Part shown: piece by piece, positions 24,847 through 32,246 of the stretch | How the letters are laid out: the number at the start of each line of letters is the position of its first letter | How positions within the stretch are numbered: the first letter of the stretch is position 1 | Assembly (NCBI RefSeq): GCF_009936035.1 | Contig: NZ_QWEO01000001.1 | Location: forward strand, 1-64,000 | DNA length: 64,000 nt | DNA from: Neglectibacter sp. X58 | Lineage (GTDB): Bacteria > Bacillota > Clostridia > Oscillospirales > Acutalibacteraceae | Direction: 5' to 3' | The notes under the pieces: generated by a model | The model's database searches: none | What the model was told of the DNA's origin: nothing | Seen by the model: only the letters and a program-made list of their open reading frames with translations | Position numbers and translations under genes: made by a program

Positions 24847-25895
24847 TTTTCTGCCCCGGCGGCTTTGATGGCGCTTATAAGCGCCTGTACGTTTTCCTCT
24901 GTGGTGGCCCAGCTTGTGCAGATGCGCACAGCGGTATGCCCCTCGTCTGTCTTTTCCCAGAAGGAGAAATGGAAATGCTGCTGCAGCTTTTCCAGCACAT
25001 CGTCCGGGAAGATAAAAAACTGCTGGTTGGTGGGGGAGGGGGCGTATGCGGGAAAGCCAGCTTCTTTGCAGGCATCGGCAATCTCATAGGCAAAGGCATT
25101 TGCCTTCTGGCAGATTTCATAGTACAGCCCGCTTTCAAACAGCCCTGAAAACTGCAGGCCCAAAAGCCGTCCCTTTGCCAGCATCCCGCCGTTTTGCTTC
25201 ACAGCATAGAGGAAATCCTCCTGCAGGGCCGGGTTTACAAGCACAGCCGCCTCCCCGAACAGCGCCCCGCATTTTGTGCCGCCAATGGTAAAGGCGTCGC
25301 ACAGCCGGGCCATGTCGGGAAGGGCCGCGTCCGCGCCCCGGGCTGTAAGGCCATAACCCATGCGCGCGCCATCGGCAAAGAGGAAAAGCCCCCATTTCCG
25401 GCAGACAGTGTGGAGGGCTTCCAGTTCCTCCAGAGAGTACAGCGCGCCGTTTTCCGTAGGCTGGGAGATATACACCATCTTGGGCTGCACCATATGGGCG
25501 GGAGGCATGCTGCCTGCAAAGTGCTCGGCGGCAGCTTTCTCCACCTGGGCGGCGGTAAGCTTCCCCTCCACCCCGCAGGGCAGGGCCAGGATTTTGTGGC
25601 CCGTGGCCTCCACCGCGCCGGTTTCATGGACATGAATGTGCCCGGTTTCCGGCGCGATAACCCCCTGGTGGGGCCGCAGGGCGGCGCGGATAATGGTAAA
25701 GTTTACCTGGGTGCCTCCCACCAGGAAATGCACCTGGGCCTTGGGGCACTGGCAGGCCTGCAAAATCAGGGCCTTGGCCTGCTCGCAGTAAATGTCTGTG
25801 CTGTAGCCCGGGGTCTGCTCCAGGTTTGTATCCAGCAGCTTTTCCATAATCCGGGGGTGGGCGCCCTCGGTGTAGTCGCAGTTAAAATAAACCAT
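24843..25895 (-). CDS. ltaE: Low-specificity threonine aldolase
   Basis: This 350-residue PLP enzyme of fold type I begins VYFNCDYTEGAHPRIMEKLL. The PLP lysine lies in FTIGGTKCGALFGE near residue 205, and FADGARMGYGL contains the cofactor aspartate region. It would cleave L-threonine or L-allo-threonine to glycine and acetaldehyde. It is the first gene of the operon, with the ribosome site GGAGGG 7 bp before the ATG. I could not place its promoter; the AT-rich stretch 25900-25990 is the likely site. Confidence 0.9.
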   Translation of the reverse strand: MVYFNCDYTEGAHPRIMEKLLDTNLEQTPGYSTDIYCEQAKALILQACQCPKAQVHFLVGGTQVNFTIIRAALRPHQGVIAPETGHIHVHETGAVEATGHKILALPCGVEGKLTAAQVEKAAAEHFAGSMPPAHMVQPKMVYISQPTENGALYSLEELEALHTVCRKWGLFLFADGARMGYGLTARGADAALPDMARLCDAFTIGGTKCGALFGEAAVLVNPALQEDFLYAVKQNGGMLAKGRLLGLQFSGLFESGLYYEICQKANAFAYEIADACKEAGFPAYAPSPTNQQFFIFPDDVLEKLQQHFHFSFWEKTDEGHTAVRICTSWATTEENVQALISAIKAAGAEK

Positions 25896-26212
25896 GTTTT
25901 TCCCTCCTGGAAATTTTTTTTCTTAATAGAAGATCGTAAAATAGACTGGCATAAAAATTACAAAAGGTTTACAAAATGGCGTTTTTTGCCCGTGTTTTAC
26001 CATAATTCACAGTTTGTTCATTACTTTTTCAGGGCATAAGGCTGGATGAAACAGACGCATCCGGCAGCGGCTTTTCAAAAATCCGGCGCTTCAAAATCAG
26101 GGGGCGGCAGGTGATCCGGATTGGTATAAGCGTCCAGGGTTTCCTGCAAGACGCCTGTAAATTATACCATAAGGGCAGTAAAAAGTAAATTTAAAAAAAG
26201 AAAACGGGTGTA
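25896..26212. other. Intergenic gap between divergent ltaE and ylxM
   Basis: No gene is recognised. On the minus strand, 26149-26075 encodes 24 codons (from TTG) ending in NPDHLPPPDFEAPDF and a stop, which looks like the coding tail of a lost gene. A TATAAT (minus, near 26168) stands just upstream of it. The remainder is AT-rich leader sequence. Confidence 0.35.
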
Positions 26213-26241
26213 TTGACAAACAAAGGCCGCTCATGTATAAT
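26213..26241 (+). promoter_or_regulatory. Consensus sigma-A promoter of the ylxM-ffh operon
   Basis: TTGACA (26213-26218), a 17-bp spacer and TATAAT (26236-26241), both perfect. Confidence 0.9.
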
Positions 26242-26287
26242 AGAGAAGCTGTAAAGAGAAAGACTTTACACAAAGAGGAAGCGGCAG

Positions 26288-26665
26288 GTGGCTTTGATGG
26301 CAAAGGACTTGAAAATTTCATATCTGCTGGATTTTTACGGCGACATGCTCACCCAGAAGCAGCGGGAGGTTATAGACGCCTATTATAATGAGGACTTGTC
26401 CCTGGCGGAGATAGCCCAGGAATGGGACATCACCCGGCAGGGGGTGCGGGACGCCATCAAACGGGCGGAGCAGCAGCTTTTCGAGATGGAAGAGCGTTTG
26501 GGGCTGGCCCGGCGCTTTCAGGAGATACAGGGGGCGCTGGCGGTTATCTGCGACTGCGCCTTGAACATACAAGAGCAAAACGCCCAAAAGGGGCAGGTGC
26601 CGGAAATTGACGAAAACGCCGCGGTTATTCTGGAAAAGGCAGAGGAAATTGCGGGAGAAAGCTGA
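26288..26665 (+). CDS. ylxM: YlxM-like DNA-binding protein, SRP operon
   Basis: This 125-residue protein is UPF0122/YlxM: KISYLLDFYGDMLTQKQREVIDAYYNEDLSLAEIAQEWDITRQGVRDAIKRAEQQL. The second half of that segment is a sigma-70 region-4-like helix-turn-helix. YlxM is encoded with ffh in most Firmicutes and modulates SRP function. I took the GTG start because GAGGAAGC precedes it at normal distance; an ATG three codons later is the alternative. ffh starts 15 bp after its stop. Confidence 0.92.
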   Translation: MALMAKDLKISYLLDFYGDMLTQKQREVIDAYYNEDLSLAEIAQEWDITRQGVRDAIKRAEQQLFEMEERLGLARRFQEIQGALAVICDCALNIQEQNAQKGQVPEIDENAAVILEKAEEIAGES

Positions 26666-26680
26666 TGAGGAGGGAGCGCC

Positions 26681-28015
26681 ATGGCATTTGAGGGCTTAGC
26701 GGAAAAACTTAGCAATTCGTTTAAAAAGCTGCGCAGCAAGGGCAAGCTCAGCGAGGCAGACGTAAAGGAAGCCATGCGGGAGGTGCGGCTGGCGCTGCTG
26801 GAAGCGGACGTAAACTATAAGGTTGCCAAAGAATTTACAGGCAAGGTGACAGAACGGGCCATTGGCGCGGAGGTGATGGAAAGCCTGACCCCCGCCCAGA
26901 TGGTGATAAAGATTGTAAACGAAGAGCTTGCCGGCCTGATGGGGGGCGCGGAGGCAAGGCTGAAAATGCCTGCCCACCCGCCTGCTGTGATTATGATGTG
27001 CGGCCTGCAGGGCGCGGGCAAAACCACCCACGCCGCAAAGCTGGCCCATATGCTGAAAACCCAGGGCCACAGGCCCTTGCTGGTGGCGGGGGATATTTAC
27101 CGCCCGGCAGCCATCAAGCAGCTACAGGTGGTGGCGGAAAAAGCTGGGGCGCCGGTGTATGAAAAAGGCGCCCAAGACCCGGTTGTTACAGCAAAGGAAG
27201 CCGTAAAGCACGCAAAGGATTACGGCAATGACTATGTAATTATTGATACAGCGGGCCGCTTGCAGATTGATGAAGAGCTGATGGAGGAGCTGCGCCGCAT
27301 TAAAGAGGCGGTGGAGCCTACGGACATCCTGCTGGTGGTGGACTCCATGACAGGCCAGGAAGCTGTGAACGTGGCGAAATCCTTTGACGATCTGCTGGAC
27401 ATCTCCGGCGTTATCCTCACAAAGCTGGACGGCGACACCCGGGGCGGCGCGGCCCTGTCTGTAAAAGCTGTGACAGGCAAGCCCATCAAGTTTGCAGGCA
27501 CAGGGGAAAAGCTGGGGGATCTGGAGGTTTTCCATCCCGACCGCATGGCAGGGCGCATCCTGGGCATGGGGGACGTGCTGTCCCTGATTGAAGACGCCCA
27601 GATGAAGCTGGACGAAAAGGCAGCCGCCAAAACGGCAGAGCGGCTGATGCACAATAAGCTGGACTTAAACGATATGCTGGAGCAGTTCGAGCAGGTGCGG
27701 AAGATGGGGCCGATTAAAGGCATCCTCTCAAAGCTGCCCGGCATGGGCAGCAAGGTGGACGATTTGGACATTGACGAGCGGGTGATGGATCGCACCGCCG
27801 CCATTATCCTCTCTATGACCCCTTATGAGCGCTCCCATCCGGAAAGCCTCAACGCTTCCCGGAAGCGGCGCATTGCCGCAGGCTGCGGGCAGAAGGTGGA
27901 GGACGTGAACCGCCTTTTAAACCAGTTTAAGCAGACCCAGAAGCTGATGAAGCAGTTTGGCGGGAAAAAAGGCCGCAGGATGCTGCGGGGCATGGGCGGC
28001 GGAATGCCGTTTTAG
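26681..28015 (+). CDS. ffh: Signal recognition particle GTPase Ffh
   Basis: This 444-residue protein has an N domain (1-85), a G domain with [26 protein letters not shown] and [12 protein letters not shown], and an M domain rich in methionine and glycine (MLRGMGGGM at the end) that binds 4.5S RNA and signal peptides. It targets nascent membrane proteins to FtsY and the Sec translocon. The order ylxM-ffh-rpsP is the usual Firmicute arrangement. Confidence 0.97.
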   Translation: MAFEGLAEKLSNSFKKLRSKGKLSEADVKEAMREVRLALLEADVNYKVAKEFTGKVTERAIGAEVMESLTPAQMVIKIVNEELAGLMGGAEARLKMPAHPPAVIMMCGLQGAGKTTHAAKLAHMLKTQGHRPLLVAGDIYRPAAIKQLQVVAEKAGAPVYEKGAQDPVVTAKEAVKHAKDYGNDYVIIDTAGRLQIDEELMEELRRIKEAVEPTDILLVVDSMTGQEAVNVAKSFDDLLDISGVILTKLDGDTRGGAALSVKAVTGKPIKFAGTGEKLGDLEVFHPDRMAGRILGMGDVLSLIEDAQMKLDEKAAAKTAERLMHNKLDLNDMLEQFEQVRKMGPIKGILSKLPGMGSKVDDLDIDERVMDRTAAIILSMTPYERSHPESLNASRKRRIAAGCGQKVEDVNRLLNQFKQTQKLMKQFGGKKGRRMLRGMGGGMPF

Positions 28016-28071
28016 TTGACCAGGCCGCAAGGCCCTATCATATATTATCATTATTTTGGAGGAAACGAATT

Positions 28072-28314
28072 ATGGCAGTGAAAATCAGACTGAGAAGAAT
28101 GGGCGCAAAGAAGAACCCCTTTTACCGCATTGTGGTGGCGGACTCCCGCTTCCCCCGCGACGGCCGCTTTATTGAGGAAATCGGCTATTACAACCCCATG
28201 GAAGAGCCCAGCGTGGTGAAGGTTGACCCCGAGAAGGCCAAGAAGTGGATTGCAAACGGCGCCCAGCCCACCGATACGGTGAAGGCTCTGTTCAAGAAAC
28301 ACGGCGTTATCTGA
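28072..28314 (+). CDS. rpsP: 30S ribosomal protein S16
   Basis: This 80-residue protein begins [41 protein letters not shown], the S16 signature. It helps assemble the 30S body. TTTGGAGGAAAC provides the ribosome site. It lies in the operon with ffh and khpA. Confidence 0.97.
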   Translation: MAVKIRLRRMGAKKNPFYRIVVADSRFPRDGRFIEEIGYYNPMEEPSVVKVDPEKAKKWIANGAQPTDTVKALFKKHGVI

Positions 28315-28367
28315 GAAAAACGTCCATAAGGGAAAAATACGCATAGAGAAAGGAACGTTCTAAAACA

Positions 28368-28598
28368 ATGCAGGATTTATTAAAAGCCATTGCCTCCGGG
28401 CTGGTAGAAAAGCCGGAAGAGATCGTTATTACCAGTGAGGAAGCCGAAAACGGCGCCACCATCTACCACCTCCATGTGGCAGAGGACGACATGGGCCGGG
28501 TTATCGGCAAGCAGGGCCGCATTGCTAAGGCAATCCGCGTGGTTATGCGTGCCGCCGCCACCCGCAACGACCAGAAGATTATGGTTGAGATTGACTGA
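28368..28598 (+). CDS. khpA: KH-domain RNA-binding protein KhpA
   Basis: This 76-residue single KH domain has the GxxG-type loop in RVIGKQGRIAKAIRVVMRAAA. KhpA (YlqC) works with KhpB in RNA binding and cell-elongation control in Firmicutes. Its position after rpsP is conserved. A terminator-like hairpin follows. Confidence 0.95.
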   Translation: MQDLLKAIASGLVEKPEEIVITSEEAENGATIYHLHVAEDDMGRVIGKQGRIAKAIRVVMRAAATRNDQKIMVEID

Positions 28599-28623
28599 CG
28601 CGGGCAGCGGGAAAAACAAGCTT

Positions 28624-28654
28624 GCGGGCCTTTACCGGCCCGCTTTTTGTTTTA
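28624..28654 (+). terminator. Terminator after khpA
   Basis: The stem gcgggcc (28624-28630) / ggcccgc (28637-28643) is followed by tttttgtttt. It may separate the rpsP part of the operon from the kinase and rimM-trmD. Confidence 0.8.
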
Positions 28655-28667
28655 GGAGGGAGAAAAA

Positions 28668-29411
28668 ATGGCAGGTGCGTTAATGGGCAGGGGCGCCCGG
28701 GCAGACGTATACAGTATAGACGGACGAGCCTGCAAAGTGTTTCATGCAGGCACCGGGATTTCAAGCGTATTCCGGGAAGCGTATATCGGGGCGCTGGCGG
28801 CGGAAGCGGGACTGCCCGTCCCGGCGGTATATGGGGTGGCAGACGTGGAAGGCTGCCCGGCCATACAGATGGAGAGCGTGCCGGGGAAAACCCTCCATGA
28901 GCTGCTGGAGCAGGAGCCTGCCTGGTGGGAGGAAGCCATGGGAATTCTGGCCCGGCTGCAGGCGGAAATTCACCAGGCTCCGGTGCCCCTGCCGTTTGCC
29001 CTGGCAGACTGGCTGCGGGGCCGCATAGAAGGGGGCAATGTGCTGGAGGAAAGCCAGAAAAGCAGGCTTTTCGCCCTGCTTGCAGGGCTTCTCCAGGGAA
29101 ATGCCCTGTGCCATGGCGACTTCTATGGAGGGAATGTTCTGACAGACGGCGCACGCCATACCGTTATCGACTGGGCAAACGCCACAGCGGGCCACCCGGA
29201 CGCAGACGCCTGCCGCACCTATATGATATACCTCCTGCACATGCCCCTGCTGGCAGAGGGGTATTTAAAGGCCTATTGCGCCCAAACAGGGCGGCAGGGG
29301 GAGGAAATCCTGCGCTGGCTGCCTGTGCTGGCGGGGGCGCGGCTTTCCGAGGGCTTTGAAGAGGAACAGGAAACCCTTATGGGCCTCATAAAGGAATCTC
29401 TAAAACCATAA
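28668..29411 (+). CDS. APH/ChoK-family small-molecule kinase
   Basis: This 247-residue protein has the aminoglycoside phosphotransferase fold. Its Brenner motif reads ALCHGDFYGGNVL (catalytic Asp in HGD), followed by the metal-binding HTVIDWANATAGHPDADACR. The N-terminal lobe has GRGARADVYSIDGRACKVF. Real aminoglycoside resistance is not implied; many relatives phosphorylate sugars, choline or amino acids. It sits between khpA and rimM, an uncommon place, with its own ribosome site (GGAGGG) and a terminator ahead of it, so it may be an inserted gene. Confidence 0.83.
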   Translation: MAGALMGRGARADVYSIDGRACKVFHAGTGISSVFREAYIGALAAEAGLPVPAVYGVADVEGCPAIQMESVPGKTLHELLEQEPAWWEEAMGILARLQAEIHQAPVPLPFALADWLRGRIEGGNVLEESQKSRLFALLAGLLQGNALCHGDFYGGNVLTDGARHTVIDWANATAGHPDADACRTYMIYLLHMPLLAEGYLKAYCAQTGRQGEEILRWLPVLAGARLSEGFEEEQETLMGLIKESLKP

Positions 29412-29511
29412 CAGAAGCAAGTCCCCGGCCGCCGGACCGGAAGCCTTCCACTTTCGATGCGGTTGGGCTTCTTAAATAGGCCGCCGGAGGCAGGGGCAGC
29501 AAGGAGGGCAT

Positions 29512-30036
29512 ATGAAGCAGTATTTGGAAGCGGGAAGGATTGTGCGCACCCATGGGGTGCGGGGGGAGGTGTGCCTGGAGCCTTGGGCAGACTCCCCGGA
29601 GTTTTTGCAGAAGATTCAGCGCTTCTATTTTGACAGCGCGGGAGAGCGGGACGCGGGGCTGCTGGCTTCCCGGGTTCACAAGGGGAGGCTGCTTATGCGG
29701 CTGAAGGGGGTGGACTCTGTGGAGCAGGGAGACGCTTTGCGGGGAAAAATCCTCTACCTGAACCGGGCGGACGTGGGCCTTGCGCCAGGACAGTACTTTT
29801 TGCAGGATTTGATTGGCCTGCGGGCTGTTGACGGCATTACCGGGCAGGAATACGGCGTTTTACAGGAAATTCTGCCGACCGGGGCCAATGACGTATATCG
29901 CATTGTGTCAAAGGAAGGGAAAGAGTATTTGTTCCCGGCTGTGCCACATATGATACAAGAGACAGACCTGGAGGGCGGGGTGATCCGGCTGCTGCCCATT
30001 CCCGGCATTTTTGACGGCGGGGAGGAGGAAGCCTGA
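29512..30036 (+). CDS. rimM: Ribosome maturation factor RimM
   Basis: This 174-residue protein has the RimM N-domain start EAGRIVRTHGVRGEVCLEPWAD, a C-terminal PRC-barrel with GQYFLQDLIGLRA and the ending FPAVPHMIQETDLEGGVIRLLPIPGIFD. It binds S19 during 30S assembly. It overlaps trmD by one base (TGATG). The ribosome site is AAGGAGG. Confidence 0.95.
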   Translation: MKQYLEAGRIVRTHGVRGEVCLEPWADSPEFLQKIQRFYFDSAGERDAGLLASRVHKGRLLMRLKGVDSVEQGDALRGKILYLNRADVGLAPGQYFLQDLIGLRAVDGITGQEYGVLQEILPTGANDVYRIVSKEGKEYLFPAVPHMIQETDLEGGVIRLLPIPGIFDGGEEEA

Positions 30037-30728
30037 TGCGCATGGATATCCTCACCCTGTTTCCAGAGCTGTTTCCCCCGGTGCTGGGGGAAAGCATTGT
30101 GGGCAGGGCCAGGAAAAAGGGCCTTTTGCAGATTTGCTGCCACCAGCTCCGGGATTTTTCCCCGGATCCCAGAGGCAGGGTGGACGATACCGTATTCGGC
30201 GGGGGGAAGGGGATGCTGCTGCTGGCAGAGCCTTTTGCCCGGGGCATTGACGCCATAAAAGAACATACGGGAAGCCTGCCGCATATCCTGTATATGTCTC
30301 CCCGGGGTCCTGTGCTGTGCCAGGAAAAGGCCCGGGAACTGGCGGGGCGACCTCATCTTGTTATTCTCTGCGGGCATTATGAGGGGGTAGATCAGCGGCT
30401 GCTGGACGAGTATGGGGCAGAGGAGGTTTCCATTGGGGATTATGTGCTTACCGGGGGGGAGCTGCCTGCCATGATTCTGGCGGACGCTGTGAGCCGGATG
30501 CTGCCGGGAGTGCTGTCGGAGGAGGCCTGCTTTACGGAGGAGAGCCACTTTTCCGGGCTGTTGGAATATCCCCAGTATACTCGCCCGGAGGTTTGGCGGG
30601 GCCGCGCTGTGCCTTCTGTGCTGCTCAGCGGCCATCACGGGAACATCCGGGCCTGGCGGCAGGAGCAGGCTTTGGCTGTCACCGCCCAAAACAGGCCGGA
30701 TCTGCTGGAAAAGTATGGAAAGGGCTGA
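30036..30728 (+). CDS. trmD: tRNA (guanine-N1)-methyltransferase
   Basis: This 230-residue protein is a SPOUT methyltransferase with trefoil-knot motifs ILYMSPRGPVL, LVILCGHYEGVDQRLL and SIGDYVLTGGELPAMILADAVSRMLPGVL. It makes m1G37 in tRNAs, which prevents frameshifting. It overlaps rimM. rplS, which usually follows trmD, is absent; ptsH comes next after 230 bp. Confidence 0.96.
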   Translation: MRMDILTLFPELFPPVLGESIVGRARKKGLLQICCHQLRDFSPDPRGRVDDTVFGGGKGMLLLAEPFARGIDAIKEHTGSLPHILYMSPRGPVLCQEKARELAGRPHLVILCGHYEGVDQRLLDEYGAEEVSIGDYVLTGGELPAMILADAVSRMLPGVLSEEACFTEESHFSGLLEYPQYTRPEVWRGRAVPSVLLSGHHGNIRAWRQEQALAVTAQNRPDLLEKYGKG

Positions 30729-30842
30729 AGGGGGAAAGCGCAAAACCCTCAAAAAGTTTTCAACATAACGGGCAAGCTGCACAAAGGAAGGCTAGAAAAA
30801 AATTCATAGACTGTTCATGGAAACAAAATTGGCTGGAATCTG

Positions 30843-30870
30843 TTGACGTTCGCCGCAAATATGATATAAT
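30843..30870 (+). promoter_or_regulatory. Promoter of ptsH
   Basis: TTGACG (30843-30848), a 16-bp spacer and TATAAT (30865-30870), about 90 bp before the start. Confidence 0.75.
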
Positions 30871-30961
30871 TAACTCAATTTCCAAAAGCTTTCCGCCTTT
30901 TAGACGGATTTTTTTCCAGAGCCTATTTTATGCTGTTAAATTACTAGGAGGGTGAATGTAC

Positions 30962-31225
30962 ATGTGCGCTAAGGAAGTTTTGGTTCAGAATCAGGTGGGC
31001 CTTCATGCACGTCCTGCAACATTCTTTATCCAGAAGGCTAATGAGTTCAAGGCCTCTATCTGGGTGGAGAAGGAAGAAAGACGGGTTAATGCCAAGAGCC
31101 TGCTGGGCGTATTGTCCCTGGGCATCGTAGGCGGCGTCACCATCCGTATTATTGCCGATGGCTCCGACGAGCAGGACGCAGTAGACGCTTTGGTTAAGCT
31201 GGTAGAGTCTGGCTTTGCCGAGTAA
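30962..31225 (+). CDS. ptsH: HPr, phosphocarrier protein of the PTS
   Basis: This 87-residue protein has the HPr active site VGLHARPATFF (phosphorylatable His) and the regulatory serine region NAKSLLGVLSLGI recognised by HPr kinase in Firmicutes. It passes phosphate from enzyme I to sugar permeases, and its Ser-phosphate form acts in carbon catabolite repression with CcpA. The histidine is kept, so it is HPr, not Crh. The ATG at 30962 fits AGGAGG spacing better than the one two codons earlier. No ptsI is adjacent. Confidence 0.93.
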   Translation: MCAKEVLVQNQVGLHARPATFFIQKANEFKASIWVEKEERRVNAKSLLGVLSLGIVGGVTIRIIADGSDEQDAVDALVKLVESGFAE

Positions 31226-31256
31226 TTTTTCCCCGGCAGGGGCACTGCATGGATAG

Positions 31257-31288
31257 GCACCGCGTTACAGCGGTGCTTTCTTTTTAGC
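31257..31288 (+). terminator. Terminator of ptsH
   Basis: gcaccgc (31257-31263) and gcggtgc (31270-31276) form a stem followed by tttcttttt. Confidence 0.85.
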
Positions 31289-31331
31289 ATTGCGGCGCTG
31301 CACTCAAGACGCGCAAGCGTGACGCTTGACC

Positions 31332-31428
31332 CAAGACGCGGGGGACAGGGATGGAAGCTTCCGCCGCATAAAGGGTTTATGCGGCTTTCGTGCGCCGTCG
31401 CGTACATGGCGTGCTCCCGGGACGGGAA
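31332..31428. repeat. R4 dispersed element, copy a
   Basis: The block caagacgcgggggacag, then gaagcttccgccgca, a tgcggctt stretch, tcgcgtac and ctcccg matches 61585-61677 in order and spacing. The arms ccgcataaa/tttatgcgg form a hairpin. It lies between ptsH and a GNAT gene. Confidence 0.6.
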
Positions 31429-31495
31429 ATATTTGAGGACTGTGTTTGCTTTTTAAACTTAATATGGCATGACGTTTTTACGGAGGTGTTTGCAT

Positions 31496-32050
31496 ATGAC
31501 GCACTTAGGCACAAAAGTGATAAAGACCCCGCGGCTTACCCTGCGGCCCTTCCGCATGGAGGACAAGGAGGCCATGTTCCGCAATTGGGAAAGCGACCCA
31601 AAGGTGACGGAATTCCTGCGCTGGCCCACAGCCAAGTCCATAGCGGACGCCCAGCGGGTGCTGGAGGGGTGGACGGCTTCTTACAAAGACCCTTCCTTCT
31701 ACCAGTGGGCCATTGTGCTGGAGGAACTGGGAGAGCCTATTGGCAGCATCAGCGTGGTGGAGCAGGATGAAGCCACAGATAAGGTACACATCGGCTACTG
31801 TATTGGCAGCCGCTGGTGGCACAAGGGCATTACCAGCGAGGCTTTTTCCGCCATTATCTCCTTTTTGTTTGAGGAAGTGGGGGCAAACCGCATTGAAAGC
31901 CAGCACGATCCCAATAACCCCAACTCCGGCAAGGTGATGGAAAAGTGCGGACTCACTTACGAAGGCACCCTGCGCCAGGCCGACCACAGCAACAAGGGCA
32001 TTGTAGACGCCTGCATGTACAGCATCCTGGCGTCAGAGTATTATTTCTGA
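31496..32050 (+). CDS. RimJ/RimL-type GNAT acetyltransferase
   Basis: This 184-residue protein has the RimJ-like pattern: TPRLTLRPFRMEDKEAMFRNWESDPKVTEFLRW, then HIGYCIGSRWWHKGITSEAFSAIISFLFEEVGANRIES, then NSGKVMEKCGLTYEGTLRQ. It transfers acetyl groups to an N-terminus or small amine; the substrate is unknown. The ATG at 31496 follows GGAGGTG at 8 bp. Hairpins but no strong T-run terminator follow. Confidence 0.87.
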   Translation: MTHLGTKVIKTPRLTLRPFRMEDKEAMFRNWESDPKVTEFLRWPTAKSIADAQRVLEGWTASYKDPSFYQWAIVLEELGEPIGSISVVEQDEATDKVHIGYCIGSRWWHKGITSEAFSAIISFLFEEVGANRIESQHDPNNPNSGKVMEKCGLTYEGTLRQADHSNKGIVDACMYSILASEYYF

Positions 32051-32076
32051 AAGAAATAATAGGAAAGGATAGCCAT

Positions 32077-32190
32077 ATATTCCCCCGCCCGCAGGGCCGG
32101 GGAATATACCCAATTTCCTGCTATTGTGTGCAGAAGTAATATAAAAGTTTTTGAGGATTCCAAAGGGGCTTTTTTCAAAAAGCCCCTTTG
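32077..32190 (+). other. Two hairpins upstream of uvrC
   Basis: Stem 1 is atattcccc (32077-32085) with ggggaatat (32099-32107). Stem 2 (32161-32190) is a nearly perfect 15-bp palindrome, caaaggggctttttt / caaaaagcccctttg. Neither has a clear downstream T run; stem 2 could shape the uvrC leader. Confidence 0.5.
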
Positions 32191-32246
32191 GGCGGGGCAT
32201 GGGGCGGCAGCCCCATATATACGGCAACCGCATAGGGGAGGGCGCA

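Noticed and set aside
28668-29411. Aminoglycoside resistance gene
   Set aside because: Only the general APH/ChoK kinase motifs are present; family members with other substrates are more common.
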